Positions 25,192 through 30,702 of a DNA stretch of 64,000 nt are shown here, piece after piece; position 1 is the first letter of the stretch, and the number at the start of each line of letters is the position of its first letter. Source of the DNA: Hippasteria phrygiana (Eukaryota; Echinodermata; Asteroidea; Valvatida; Goniasteridae); contig JAZGUH010000122.1 in assembly GCA_037893225.1 (NCBI GenBank), positions 62,001 through 126,000 on the forward strand, read 5' to 3'. The position numbers and the translations under genes were made by a program. Under the pieces are notes generated by a model. The model saw only the letters and a program-made list of their open reading frames with translations. It searched no databases and was not told the origin of the DNA.

Positions 25192-27982
25192 TGGGTGGTT
25201 TGGGGGGTTTAACGCCCCCCCCCCCCCCCCCCCCCCTTGGGCTGCCCAGTGAAATCATGATGTGCTTAGAAAAAAATTAAAAAGCAGCACAGCTAGACAC
25301 AGAAGAGATGGTCAAGCGCTTTGTCAGGGCTTATCCAAGGCGTGTCTTCTGCAACTCCATCTTGTTTGACTAACGTCATGTAATAAACTGTTAATCAGTC
25401 ACTGATGTATTTGTCATCAAAGTGAGCCCGGACAGGCTGTATACTTCTGGCAACATGTTCATGTAATAAACTGATGGTTTTGTCAACAAGCCAATTCTGA
25501 CTTATAATAATCATATAAAAATGTTGCCTCAAATTGCTTCGTTCATTCCAACCCCAAATTCTCTGAAAAGATGCCCCAAAATGCAGGAGAAAACATCTAG
25601 ATTTCAAATTTTTCCGGGGGGCATGCTTTATGGGTTCAATGCCCCGGACCCCCCTAGCAAGGCGTGCCTTCGGCACGCTGGGGTGTGCAGGCCAATCACC
25701 ACAGGTAAACCCCCCCCCCTTAGTTAAAACCTAGATCCGCCCCTGCGAGGGGAAACAAAAATCTTCATCCAGACCATTTTAGTTTGACAAATCACCCCAG
25801 TCAGAATAAAGTACTCACTAGTAAGGATCTTGGACGTCCTGACGGCTTCTGACGCCAGCACAGACTTGCCGATTCCTCCCATACCGTGTACAAGCACCCA
25901 GCCTACCTTGTCCTGTAGTTGATAGAGCGCTTGTCGAATCTCACGGACTTTGTCTAGTCTCTCCATGAAGACAGCCGGCCTGGGTGGAACACCCCCTCGC
26001 GTCATGACAATTTGGACTACAAATTTAGAAAGGGGGGGGGGGGAGAGGAATAAGATATTAATTTTGAAAACAATTTTACTTTATTACCCCCCACCAAAAT
26101 CGATCAAGAACAGCAAAATCTTGGTAAATAACCAACCCTCCTTGATAGCAACTGTCTAAACATGTGGCACAACCTGTTATTTCAAGATTGATGTCAGCAA
26201 AATCTGTTAAAAATGAGGAAGAAATCAACATGTATGTGAACACTTTGAGTGACTATACATGGTGGCAAGAACTTCTAACACAGAAAACACAAACTTTCTT
26301 CCCCTATATTGCACTAAAATGTCCCAAGAAAATTCTGAAAATTCTCAAAAAGGTTGTGCCAAGTGTTTATACAATTATGAACACAAATGGATGATTATTT
26401 TCCAAAATTTGCTGTTCCTTACCGATTTTGGTGGGGGGGGTATTAACCCTAACCCTGCCAGACGCAGCACAGCGCATCTGTGGTGACAGCTTGACCTTGC
26501 TGCACTCTGCACACAAGTCAATGTGACAAAGTATGCAATCTGATGCGTCTGGCAGGGTTTCTAGCCAAAATACCCTGGAGGGTTAGGGTTAATTAAAGTA
26601 TAATCTTTCCGGACAAAATTTCAGGCCTGAATATCCACTCAAGGAGACGTTTCCTACCTTCTTCTTCGGATAGAATATCCGGAGACATGCCTGGAGTTCG
26701 GGCTACCCCGTCTATAGTCACACCATCTTCAAGCAGGATGGCCAGGTGCTTGTGCTTCTCAGTAAGGATGTTGTAGAAGCTGTTATAGGCCTGCTGGCCC
26801 TTGGTGGCGATAAAGTCCAAAAGCTTGGTGGCTTTACGTCGTCTTGTAGTCTGTGAAGAAACAAAGGATGGACGGATGGAAAACTAACAAACAAGGTTTC
26901 AGCTAATAAACAAGGTTCGTTTAGTTTTAAGTATTTCCACAAGTATTTTTTAAAAATGTGTAAAAATGCAAAATGCCAGCCCAGGAAAGAAGTTTTAAGC
27001 GTTTGTTTTTTGGGTGTGGGGGAAAAAAGACCTCCATCTTGATAACAGCTGGTGGATGATAGGGGTGTTCATTTTCGAATAATTTAGTATTTGATTATTC
27101 AAAACTGTGTTTGACCGAATATTCGATAGTCGCTGATCAAGTTTTTGTATGCGTCAGCTGGAACTGCATGCCGCGCCGCTAAAAAAGTTGCACGCAAAGC
27201 ACGGTGGTGTTTTACGTGCGGCGATTGATATTATGGAACGCCAGATCGACTTTTGCCGGTGCCTGTTGTCTCAAGATCATTACGGGTACATATAACGTTC
27301 CGATAACAAGAAACCAAACTAAAGCCTGCCTTTTTGCGGTAATTATTTTATAAGTGTCAACTGGAACAATAAACCTCCTTCCACAACTGTCGACAAAAGT
27401 GGCATTTGACACTGCTAAGCGCCGTAACTTTTCTATTAAAATAGCATCAGAGTCGTATCTGTACATGCATATAATATTCTTTTGAATATTCGAACGGGTA
27501 AAAGGTATTCAAATATTCGGTATATTCGGGACAGGGGATAAGGTGGGCGGTTTAGTGTTAGTCTCAAATTTCAGGTTTCATCTTCGTGTTTTGGGGGTTT
27601 TATTAAGTTTAAATTTGATGAAGAAATCACTTGACTGGAGATCACAAACATGCAGGTTTTCACAATTTATTTTATGTTTGACCCGGTTTTGCAATACCAG
27701 TCGGGTGCAAGATGTCACATTTTTTCTTTACTTAAAAAGGACTTTGTGGACAAAAAAATATATTACTTGTGCAGTGGTAAACAATACAAAAAGCATATAA
27801 ACTGATCAAAGTACATGCATTAGACTGCCTACCTCGGCACTGATTAATTCGGATTCCTCAAGACTGATGCTTAAATCCGATATCAACAAATCAATGACAT
27901 AGTCTATTGTTAGGTCCTGCGCGATCGATGCTCGGTGAACCAGAAGATTACTCCGAGCGCGCTCGCTCAAAACAGCACTCAT
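696..27982 (-). CDS. APAF1: Apaf-1 orthologue (apoptosome scaffold), 20 exons seen, 3' end beyond window
   Basis: Apaf-1 is the cytosolic adaptor that binds dATP/ATP, oligomerises into the apoptosome and recruits an initiator caspase through its CARD. I traced 20 exons on the minus strand. All have AG/GT borders and compatible phases and join to 3051 coding bases (1017 residues). Order: CARD (1-about 95), NB-ARC with Walker A GMGGIGKS (K165) and Walker B LLILDD (D245-D246), TTRDKSV sensor segment, GNPLVISLIG in the winged region, VHD (H442), helical arm, and WD40 blades from about residue 612. Length to NB-ARC, helical arm and seven-blade first propeller matches vertebrate Apaf-1 closely; about five second-propeller blades are missing off the left edge. 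Orthology is from recalled family motifs; exon borders are read from the sequence. No frameshift or stop was seen. Confidence 0.93.
970..1497. mobile_element. Possible inverted-terminal element with internal palindrome
   Basis: GCCCGGTATGTATACG at 970 and CGGTATACATACTGGC near 1482 are roughly inverted. Several CCGGTAT/ACCGG motifs lie between them. No coding capacity. Confidence 0.4.
1054..1131. repeat. 39-bp-arm palindrome, no loop
   Basis: Left arm 1054-1092 (starts TGGACTCCCAAACC) and right arm 1093-1131 are reverse complements with essentially one mismatch and no spacer. It could form a cruciform. Confidence 0.9.
1590..2070. repeat. Degenerate dispersed repeats in Apaf-1 intron 19
   Basis: 1660-1795 resembles 5807-5985, 3690-3760 and (reversed) 24690-24830, sharing GATCTAGACCCAGGAAAACC and GAGTGGCTTTAAGCC. 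1795-2070 shares words (AATCCAACAC, TGGTACCATTACTT) with the TTAA element at 33263, in reverse. Confidence 0.6.
2144..2269 (-). CDS. APAF1: Apaf-1 exon 19: WD40 blade
   Basis: 126 bp, phase 0/0. IISVVYAKELCVLRGHTKGI, then CVFNKDGSTLASTSEDADVR. Acceptor GCATTGTAG, donor GTGAGTTT. Confidence 0.9.
2755..2819. repeat. Inverted repeat, about 31-bp arms
   Basis: TTTAACACCCTCGGGGATGC and its complement face each other around a GAAGCC-type centre. The rest of 2270-4040 is otherwise plain intron. Confidence 0.85.
3765..3965 (+). repeat. SINE-like element with tRNA-like 3' module
   Basis: A 5' module (TTGTATCGTATAATTGGG.. to ..ACCGCCAACATAGG) is followed by a tRNA-like segment 3884-3952: A-box-like TAGCTCAGTTGGTAGAGC, B box GGTTCGAATCC, and GGAAGGA pairing with TCCTGCC (one mismatch). 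The anticodon arm is not a normal 7-nt loop, so I call it a SINE, not a tRNA gene. A second copy lies at 39050-39390 and a 3' fragment at 31931-31995. Confidence 0.7.
4041..4160 (-). CDS. APAF1: Apaf-1 exon 18: first blade of second propeller
   Basis: 120 bp, 40 codons, phase 0/0. IWKVDSLCKDNNVVLKRDFA, ending VTSDVTNACL. WD signatures are weak, as in the vertebrate counterpart at this point (VCKNSAVML-like). Acceptor CTGTACTAG, donor GTAAGTAG. Confidence 0.87.
4382..4481. mobile_element. Short hAT-like element (CAGGGTTCCCAC ends)
   Basis: CAGGGTTCCCACAGAAATCT at the left and GAGAACCCTG at the right are inverted. Related to the longer element at 12016-12379. Confidence 0.65.
4648..4773 (-). 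CDS. APAF1: Apaf-1 exon 17: WD40 blade 7
   Basis: 126 bp, phase 0/0. LWDVSTCKSLAVYRGHSSWV, then VAFDTSGEQLVSASDDETVM. RGHSSWV matches the RGHLSWV of the last blade of the first Apaf-1 propeller (recalled family sequence). Confidence 0.92.
4858..5165. repeat. A-rich low-complexity tract
   Basis: About 300 bp of AAACACAAAACATAAAAC-type sequence with almost no G. Long open frames on the minus strand here are compositional only. Confidence 0.9.
5211..5336 (-). CDS. APAF1: Apaf-1 exon 16: WD40 blade
   Basis: 126 bp, phase 0/0. IWEIATGEQLGVCVCRAQSI, then CAFSPDGKIVATGCSDFSIW. Acceptor CTCTTCTCAG, donor GTGAGTTC. Confidence 0.9.
5567..5796. mobile_element. hAT-like MITE, AAGTCC family copy 1
   Basis: CAGGGGTGTAGTC ... 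GACTACAGCTCTA with GTCTTTAG / GTCTTTAT (7 of 8) flanking. Contains tandem AAGTCCATCAC repeats. Related copies are at 33580 and 24885. Confidence 0.75.
5984..6134. mobile_element. TTAA-flanked MITE, TTAACCCTCC family
   Basis: TTAACCCTCCAACTGTTATA at the left and AAAGGGTTAA at the right. The interior includes AACCTATCA / TGATAGGTT-type words shared with the copies at 18487, 34318 and 38500. Confidence 0.75.
6323..6442 (-). CDS. APAF1: Apaf-1 exon 15: divergent WD40 blade
   Basis: 120 bp, 40 codons, phase 0/0. VFDVESGGVKTSYDEHDSFI, then CSVSLKGQVASGANNYLH. The GH and terminal WD signatures are degenerate. Exon size, phase and position fit a fifth blade. Acceptor TTAATTCTAG, donor GTAAGTTT. Confidence 0.82.
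6600..6745. repeat. Short GGAGGATTTTGGAGGATTGAG repeats
   Basis: Two direct copies of a roughly 45-bp GGAGGATTTTGGAGGATTG unit plus an inverted partial copy, framed by TTAACCCTAAC and GGGTTAGGATTAA. It follows a T tract at 6554-6572. Confidence 0.7.
6755..8400. mobile_element. Nested inverted-repeat element, about 1.65 kb
   Basis: Outer arms 6755-6882 and 8273-8400 are inverted (ATGGGGCGTCAAAATTGG / GACGCCCCAT). Inside are further inverted segments (TTGACGCCTCAAAAGTGGAC near 6893 against GTCCACTTTTGAGGCGCC near 7578) and a separate 7614-8273 unit bounded by GTCCGCACTGGACTTATTTT. Three diverged direct repeats (TGACCATTGGCCAAATTA) lie at 6969-7350. No transposase was found. Confidence 0.75.
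8640..8765 (-). CDS. APAF1: Apaf-1 exon 14: WD40 blade
   Basis: 126 bp, phase 0/0, with no independent start codon. VWDLDNLRLLHTLTGHSEAV, then WSKDDSLIVSCSHDATVK. A canonical WD40 unit bounded by AATTTTTAG and GTATGTAT. Confidence 0.92.
9327..9771. mobile_element. TIR element with GTGTCAGTTCGTGAAA internal repeats
   Basis: TCGTCACC...ACGAACTGACACTC at the left mirrors GAGTGTCAGTTCGTG...GGTGACGA at the right. The motif ACGAACTGACAC or its complement recurs about six times inside. Confidence 0.75.
9825..9950 (-). CDS. APAF1: Apaf-1 exon 13: WD40 blade
   Basis: 126 bp, 42 codons, phase 0/0. LFSMSEEKLIATLFGHTAEV, then CVFSHDGRKAASCSEDTTVK. GH and D-x-T-V-K mark the WD unit. A terminal-inverted-repeat element ends 54 bp past its donor. 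Confidence 0.92.
10923..11384. mobile_element. TTAA-flanked MITE (TTAAAGGTAG family) with nested palindrome
   Basis: Ends TTAAACGTAGTGTACATGAT and its complement at 11381. Interior words (GGATTTGGGGGTTAGTATTT) are shared with 16166-16578 and 18632-19032. A GC-rich inverted repeat 11094-11212 (TAGCCTTTAGTCAAGGCGCG arms) sits inside. Confidence 0.75.
11576..11701 (-). CDS. APAF1: Apaf-1 exon 12: WD40 blade
   Basis: 126 bp, 42 codons, phase 0/0. IWESMSGRVTTMFDTHDDHV, then CEFSPDGSQLLSCANDKTLK. A complete WD40 repeat in one exon. Donor GTACTCGG. Confidence 0.92.
11874..12470. mobile_element. hAT-like element carrying a second nested hAT-like element
   Basis: Starts CCAGGGGTGAGATTGGGCAA. It matches 12796-13076 but is split by the CAGGGTTCCC...GGGAACCCTG element at 12016-12379, which holds many CATGACTTTTCC words. 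The 12796 copy supplies the unoccupied site (GGTCTGTATCCACTTTTAC). Confidence 0.75.
12522..12648 (-). CDS. APAF1: Apaf-1 exon 11: WD40 blade 1
   Basis: 127 bp, phase 2 in, phase 0 out. VHEGTVSCANFSPEADLVVS followed by CGEDENIK is a WD40 unit (H, central FSP, terminal D-x-x-I-K). It takes the position of the first blade of the seven-blade propeller. Confidence 0.9.
12796..13076. mobile_element. hAT-like element, intact relative of 11874 copy
   Basis: CAGGGGTGAGATTGG ... AATCTCATCCCTG inverted ends. The interior CCTAAAGGCACCCCCTTAAA is shared with the upstream copy. Confidence 0.7.
13450..13520 (-). repeat. tRNA-like SINE fragment
   Basis: On the minus strand, TTCGCCAAGTGGT resembles an A box and GGGTTCGAATCTC a B box at tRNA spacing. 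Acceptor pairing is poor, so it is not called a tRNA gene. Confidence 0.45.
13658..13836 (-). CDS. APAF1: Apaf-1 exon 10: end of helical arm
   Basis: 179 bp, phase 0 in, phase 2 out. EIDLAKEFQLFISVNAHLLV, then PDVTQLALSQPPDSLVYKQA and GFYINWW. This matches the Apaf-1 stretch that leads to the first WD40 blade. Acceptor TTTTCCAAG, donor GTAAGTAT. Confidence 0.92.
13990..14350 (-). repeat. 66-bp tandem array of tRNA-like units
   Basis: Five full units and a decayed sixth, with AATCAGGAGT at 14011, 14077, 14143, 14209 and 14275 (exactly 66 bp apart). On the minus strand each holds TTGGTAGAGCACTTGA (A-box-like) and GGTTCAACTCC (B-box-like). Confidence 0.85.
14550..14730 (+). pseudogene. LINE 3' end fragment
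   Basis: Related to 21430-21560: TCCATGGAATTCTTTGCCTG, then TTCAAGAGGAAT and TTAGCCTTGTTCG. It encodes part of the terminal WNSLP-type motif of a non-LTR reverse transcriptase ORF, decayed. Confidence 0.6.
14836..15087 (-). CDS. APAF1: Apaf-1 exon 9: helical arm
   Basis: 252 bp, 84 codons, phase 0/0. Starts EVHKKLVLRYKKLC. Contains YIHEYLPMHMAKAHLSTELR and LLLNLDWIVAKLAVMGSSAP, the conserved helical-domain stretch before the WD40 tail. Acceptor ATTTATCTAG, donor GTAAGGAT. Confidence 0.92.
15088..15970. other. Apaf-1 intron 8, no recognised feature
   Basis: Unique-looking, AT-rich intron. I see no repeat, exon or RNA gene that I can support. Confidence 0.6.
15971..16141 (-). CDS. APAF1: Apaf-1 exon 8: winged helix with VHD motif
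   Basis: 171 bp, 57 codons, phase 0/0. VLSILWDEEM, then LANKSLVRQEW and YTVHDLQLDFI. H442 of VHD corresponds to the NB-ARC MHD-type histidine that contacts bound nucleotide in Apaf-1. Donor GTAAGAAG. Confidence 0.93.
16166..16578. mobile_element. TTAA-flanked MITE, TTAAAGGTAG family
   Basis: TTAAAGGTAGTGTGCATCAT at the left and GTGTATGCTACCTTTAA at the right. A central perfect ATTGTCGGCCGACAAT palindrome lies near 16331. It lies between exons 7 and 8, 24 bp before the exon 8 acceptor. Confidence 0.8.
16642..16880 (-). CDS. APAF1: Apaf-1 exon 7: GNPL motif and winged-helix start
   Basis: 239 bp, phase 1 in, phase 0 out. GNPLVISLIGGLLRDHPHRW is the NB-ARC GxPLAL-like motif. YSRLRKASSYEYQSVDEAM and VDQLPDESRELYFDFVIF follow, as expected for the linker into the winged-helix domain. 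Acceptor TTATATAG, donor GTTGGTAG. Confidence 0.93.
16966..17406. mobile_element. MITE with GTGACCCGCTC terminal inverted repeats
   Basis: GTGACCCGCTCTGGAAAAAG at the left mirrors CTTTTTCTGGAGCGGGTCAC at the right. No coding capacity. Confidence 0.8.
17568..17830. mobile_element. Foldback element, about 110-bp arms
   Basis: ACTGTTAGAAAGTT ... AACTTTCTAACAGT ends. The arms are near-perfect complements through ACCCAACGTTGGTACAATAG. The middle has CAACAGCTGTGGTTA-type short repeats. Confidence 0.88.
18209..18340 (-). CDS. APAF1: Apaf-1 exon 6: NB-ARC helical segment
   Basis: 132 bp, phase 1 in and out. Codes PVTTISLEHGFSESQALETL, then LPPEAHQIFEASK, aligning with the Apaf-1 segment between the TTR sensor and the GxPL motif. 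Acceptor CCCCATAG, donor GTAACCGC. Confidence 0.88.
18487..18635. mobile_element. TTAA-flanked MITE, TTAACCCTCC family
   Basis: TTAACCCTCCTG left end and AGGAGGGTTAA right end, with AAAACCTATCA and TTTTGATAGG inside. Its right TTAA (18632-18635) is also the left TTAA of the next MITE. Confidence 0.78.
18632..19032. mobile_element. MITE, TTAAAGGTAG family, reverse copy
   Basis: TTAAAGGCAGTATACAACAT at the left; TTTGCAAATACCTT at the right matches the family end but its TTAA is decayed. The interior GGATTTGGGGGTTAGTATTT is shared with 10923 and 16166. Confidence 0.72.
19245..19562. mobile_element. Foldback element, 103-bp arms
   Basis: Left arm 19245-19347 and right arm 19460-19562 are near-perfect reverse complements (ATATCGTTTCGGTTTGCGG at the outer end, ACGAAGGTTGAGATA at the inner end). 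The loop of about 112 bp is unique. Confidence 0.9.
19696..20306. mobile_element. hAT-like element with GAGTAC subterminal repeats
   Basis: CAGTGTTAAAGTCGAGTCC at the left mirrors ...TTCTCCAACACTG at the right. Flanked by GTAAAGAC / GGAAAGAC (7 of 8). The right end has a (GAGTAC)n run at 20254-20286 and the left end scattered GAGTAC copies. 59 bp from the exon 5 donor side. Confidence 0.82.
20365..20477 (-). CDS. APAF1: Apaf-1 exon 5: Walker B and sensor segment
   Basis: 113 bp, phase 2 in, phase 1 out. RCLLILDDIWSS carries the Walker B aspartates, and CRVLVTTRDKSVVDTI is the NB-ARC sensor (TTR) motif. The intron before it (24469-20478) is 4 kb of transposons, including a 2-kb hAT-like element and a LINE fragment. 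Confidence 0.93.
20585..21537 (+). pseudogene. LINE reverse-transcriptase ORF remnant split by a MITE
   Basis: 20590-20690 reads LLDRVQKRIVNLVG...LSHRRSVATL. 21291-21537 reads LFYRYFNSKRS... and, further on, NSFYPRSVSLWNSLPG...FKRNLNSY. Both are conserved pieces of the C-terminal part of non-LTR retrotransposon ORF2. A stop lies after SACSYQ, and the element at 20684-21287 interrupts it. Confidence 0.75.
20684..21287. mobile_element. MITE with TAAAG..GGTTTATA..AGTCGGTC ends
   Basis: TAAAGCCTGGTTTATAAATA at the left mirrors CGACTATAAACCGGTCTTTA at the right. Many GCGCGAC/GTCGC motifs. It is inserted in the LINE remnant. Confidence 0.8.
21605..23822. mobile_element. TTAACCCTAACCCT-family MITE split by a hAT-like insertion
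   Basis: Left piece 21605-21691 (CTGCCAGATGCAGC.. to ..GACAAAGT) and right piece 23737-23822 (GACAAAGTATGCAATCTGAT.. to the GGGTTAGGGTTAGGG run) rejoin to match the copies at 26443 and 28136. Confidence 0.8.
21692..23736. mobile_element. hAT-like element, 2.05 kb, with 8-bp target duplication
   Basis: Starts TAGGGCTGTGCG and ends (complement) TAGGCCTGTTCC. Flanked by a perfect GACAAAGT duplication (21684-21691, 23737-23744). Subterminal GGGTACCCG repeats occur at both ends. An 18-bp GGTACGATTTAACCTG minisatellite lies at 23052-23145. No recognisable transposase. Confidence 0.85.
23840..24469. other. Apaf-1 intron 4 segment, no recognised feature
   Basis: Mixed unique sequence with a T tract at 23826-23840 and an A tract near 24138. 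I see no exon or element with supportable ends. Confidence 0.5.
24470..24644 (-). CDS. APAF1: Apaf-1 exon 4: NB-ARC, KVFPGGVFWV segment
   Basis: 175 bp, phase 1 in, phase 2 out. Contains FPGGVFWVAISNIDKS, LTKLQNLCARLD and EEAKDRLRVVLVEQHPR. These are the conserved Apaf-1 stretches between Walker A and Walker B. Donor GTAGATAT follows CCCCAG. Confidence 0.93.
24685..25106. mobile_element. Dispersed repeat plus AAGTCC-family hAT-like copy
   Basis: 24690-24830 is the reverse of the 5807-5985 repeat. 24885-25106 (CAGAGTTGGAGTCGAGTCC ... GGACTCGACTACATCTCT) is a reversed copy of the 5567/33580 element. Confidence 0.7.
25145..25745. mobile_element. hAT-like element (CAGTGGCGGATCTA ends) with G and C tracts
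   Basis: CAGTGGCGGATCTA at the left mirrors TAGATCCGCCCCTG at the right. A run of about 30 G (25161-25189) and one of about 22 C (25215-25236) face each other. The interior GGCGTGCCTTCGGCACGC is a hairpin. A full 8-bp duplication was not seen. Confidence 0.7.
25819..26016 (-). CDS. APAF1: Apaf-1 exon 3: NB-ARC start with P-loop
   Basis: 198 bp, phase 1 in and out. Codes VPPRPAVFMERLDKVREIR, the usual lead-in of Apaf-1 NB-ARC, and then WVLVHGMGGIGKSVLASEAV, the nucleotide-binding Walker A loop, with K165 as the phosphate-contacting lysine. Acceptor AATTTGTAG, donor GTGAGTAC. Confidence 0.93.
26443..26592. mobile_element. TTAA-flanked MITE, TTAACCCTAACCCT family
   Basis: TTAACCCTAACCCTGCCAGA to GGAGGGTTAGGGTTAA, 150 bp. 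Contains two CTGCCAGACGC/GCGTCTGGCAG segments. The telomere-like look comes from its ends. Confidence 0.85.
26658..26850 (-). CDS. APAF1: Apaf-1 exon 2: second half of CARD and linker
   Basis: 193 bp, residues 51-114 plus one base. TTRRRKATKLLDFIATKG followed by AYNSFYNIL is a typical CARD helix 4-5 segment (basic stretch, then the F..L..AL-like packing helix). The tail (MSPDILSEEEG) is the CARD to NB-ARC linker. Acceptor TTCTTCACAG, donor GTAGGAAA. Confidence 0.9.
27059..27540. repeat. AT-rich foldback-like segment with CGAATATTC motifs
   Basis: Begins TAGGGGTGTTCATTTTCGAA and ends ATATTCGGTATATTCGGG. The ends share ATATTCG words in mirrored order but lack clean terminal repeats, so it is possibly a damaged hAT-like element. 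Confidence 0.4.
27833..27982 (-). CDS. APAF1: Apaf-1 exon 1: start codon and first half of CARD
   Basis: 150 bp, residues 1-50, beginning MSAVLSERARSNLL and ending in ELISAE before a GTAGGC donor (phase 0). The pattern of short amphipathic helices with DLTIDYVIDLLISD fits CARD helices 1-3. This ATG is the first in-frame Met and sits where CARD proteins normally begin. Any 5' UTR exon upstream was not identified. Confidence 0.88.
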
Positions 27983-28080
27983 GGTGACTGAAATCAGTGT
28001 CGGTGCGCGTGACTGAATTATTCTTGATTAACGCCTGCAAATAACGAGAATAGAGATATGTTGAAAATGGTAATGTCGAG

Positions 28081-28347
28081 CGCAATCTGGAGTCTTGCGC
28101 AAGTTTATTGTACTCCCTCCTGAGCTCATTTCCCTATAACCCTAACCCTCCAGGGTATTTTGGCTAGAAACCCTGCCAGACGCATCAGATTGCATACTCT
28201 GTCACATTGACTTGTGTGCAGAGTGCAGCAAGGTCAAGCTGTCACCACAGATGCACTGTGCTGCGTCTGGCAGGGTTAGGGTTAAATGAAATCCATTCAT
28301 AGGGATATTGTACAATAAACTTGCGCAAGATTCCAGATTGCGCTGAA
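28081..28347. mobile_element. Inverted repeat around a TTAA MITE upstream of Apaf-1
   Basis: GCGCAATCTGGAGTCTTGCG...TTATTGTAC (28081-28112) mirrors GTACAATAAACTTGCGCAAG...AATCTGGA-type sequence ending near 28347. Between them is a reversed TTAACCCTAACCCT-family MITE (28136-28285). It lies 100-365 bp upstream of the Apaf-1 ATG. Confidence 0.8.
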
Positions 28348-28440
28348 CAGTAATATTTAAATTGGTATAAGCCTCAAACATATCCATATGTGAAATAAAA
28401 CATGCCTGGATGTGTGGATTTTAGGTCAGACTAGCATTGG

Positions 28441-28903
28441 AATAAACCTTTTCGACATTCTCAAAGCATCATGGGAACTGCATCAGCCCTAAATGGCATT
28501 AGAAGAGCAAGCACATTAGAACGGACGTGATTGGTCGCATTGGTCACATGTTCGTTGTCATGCTTGCAAAAATCCTCTTCTGATTGGCTAATAATAAGAC
28601 ATTATTAATTAGCTGTTCTAATTCCAGAAATTTGCATTCATCAGTAACTGGTACCCCGAGAGGGATTCCCCAATTATTTCCTTTATTTCTATTGCCATTT
28701 AAAATAGATTTTTCTTGTTATTATTTTCCTTATGTTCCATGCAAAGATATGTGAAAAGGGTATCGCTCAACTCATGACAGATATTTAGCATAAAATCAAT
28801 CAATATTTGAACTGGTTCACAGTGCCATAGGTTTGTGTATAAATTACATGGTTTGTTTGGCCTTCAAACACACAAAGCATTGAGAATGTCGAAAAGGTTT
28901 ATT
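28441..28903. mobile_element. MITE with AATAAACCTTTTCGACATTC inverted ends
   Basis: Left AATAAACCTTTTCGACATTC mirrors GAATGTCGAAAAGGTTTATT at the right (about 24-bp arms). A reversed, diverged copy lies at 30944-31310. Confidence 0.82.
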
Positions 28904-30072
28904 GAACCTTTAGGTTCTTTTGTCTTGCTGTACAATGCAATTGTAGAGTAAAGAAGAATATGACAATATGCCTACAAGCTCCAGAAAGATTATATTTAAC
29001 ACCCCCCCCCCCCCCCCCCCACCCCCCGGCCCCCCGCAAAAATGGGTCAGAAACAGCAAAACCTTGGACACCAACAGAAATTAACGGTATGTGAACACTG
29101 TAATTAACTTAATGTTTAATTGACTGGTAGGCGACACCGTGCCAAGAACATCTCTAACACACAAGAAACAAACACAAACTTTGTTCCCCAGATATTATTG
29201 TACACAAATATTTCCAACAAAAGTCTCAAAATGGGGGTTTTCAAAGTAAAAATTTTCCCATCCATGGTTTTCCCAACTAAAGCTAAAAAAGAAACAAAAC
29301 CCCGAGTGACAAAGTTTCTCAAATAAATCAGTTCAAAAAATCATGACTAGATTGAATATTCTATTTTACAGAGGCTACGTGGATTGGACCCCAGTGAAAC
29401 ATTTTGATCATTATTTTCCTTTTCAAATGTGACAAAACACCTGCACCAGTTTACTTCCGGATTCACCCTTCCCTGGTACACTGACAACGCAGATATCAAA
29501 GTATAACTTTTGGAGTTGTGCCGGGTACCAGTGGAAACAAGACGGACAGCGAATTTTGACAAATTGTGCATCACTGTTGTCCTTGAATTTTGAAATAAAA
29601 TCCCAGTTTGCTTTTAGGATTTTCTCACTGGAAAACACCTTAGTGCTTATGCAAAATGTTCAAAACAGATGGAGGGTACAAGCTTTTGTAATGTATCGAG
29701 GTAAGCTCTAAAATGATGTATTTGTACTCACCTTTTTGACATCTTGCGATGTGTGTGGTTGATTTTGCGCTGTTGAAATTGGACCGATTCCCAGACTGCT
29801 TGATGTTACTGCTGCTGAAAAGGTGCACATTTCGTTTGAAATAGTCTGGTCCCCTTGTCGAGGCTGAACGTGAGCGCGTGCGTGTCGCGAAACCTCAATA
29901 TGGACTTTAATTGGAATGCAAGGTTTCTGTCTTGTCTTGTTACGTAACAAATGTCATTGGGGGAAAAAGCAATTTAAAAATACAGGCTGTGTTGCGGACG
30001 CTTTTTTCTCCTTTTTGTTTGTTTGTAGTTCTTTTTTGATTTGCCAAAAAAATATAAAGAGCTTTGTGGGAT
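28904..30072. other. Intergenic, between Apaf-1 and DPH4
   Basis: Contains a C tract at 29001-29038. I found no supportable gene. Short open frames here overlap on both strands and have no family signature. Confidence 0.5.
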
Positions 30073-30702
30073 GATCATAGCCCTAGAACTTAAGGACGCT
30101 ATGATATAGCGTCTTAGCGCCCAAGTATGCAAAACAGTCCTATGCTAGAAACCGAAGATCAAAAATCACACTTTACCTGCATAAATATTCTTGGCATCAT
30201 TTTATTCAAACAGTTCAACAGCCCATCTCCCTGTACGGATAGAAATATTCCTCCAAGAATGTCAAGAACAGGAGATATTTGCGGCGCAAAATCGTCTCCA
30301 CGCGACGCTGACTTCACAAACACGAGGAGTAATACCTTGTCCGCACTTCTTAAATGTTCATCAACAACAGAGGGCGCAATTTCTGCCGTGCACGCGGCGA
30401 CTGTAAATTGCGCCCTCTGTTGATGAACGTTCTAAATGTGGGTATTACTCCTCGTGTTTGTGAAGTCAGCGTCGCGTGGAGACGATTTTGCGCCGCAAAT
30501 ATCTCCTGTTCTTGACATTCTTGGAGGAATATTTCTATCCGTACAGGGAGATGGGCTGTTGAACTGTTTGAATAAAATGATGCCAAGAATATTTATGCAG
30601 GTAAAGTGTGATTTTTGATCTTCGGTTTCTAGCATAGGACTGTTTTGCATACTTGGGCGCTAGGACGCTATATCATAGCGTCCTTCTAGGGCTAGGATGA
30701 TC
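30073..30702. mobile_element. Large near-perfect foldback, about 310-bp arms
   Basis: Left arm 30073-about 30380 and right arm about 30398-30702 are reverse complements with very few differences. The mirrored frames on opposite strands encode the same 49 and 67 residues at their starts. The loop is about 20 bp (GCCGTGCACGCGGCGA). No transposase homology. Confidence 0.92.

Noticed and set aside
27059..27540. hAT-like element with TAGGGGTG start
   Set aside because: The right end (GGGACAGGGGATA) is not the complement of the left, and no 8-bp duplication was found. Kept only as a weak repeat.
30127..30650. Mirrored protein-coding genes on opposite strands
   Set aside because: The identical frames are simply the two arms of the foldback.
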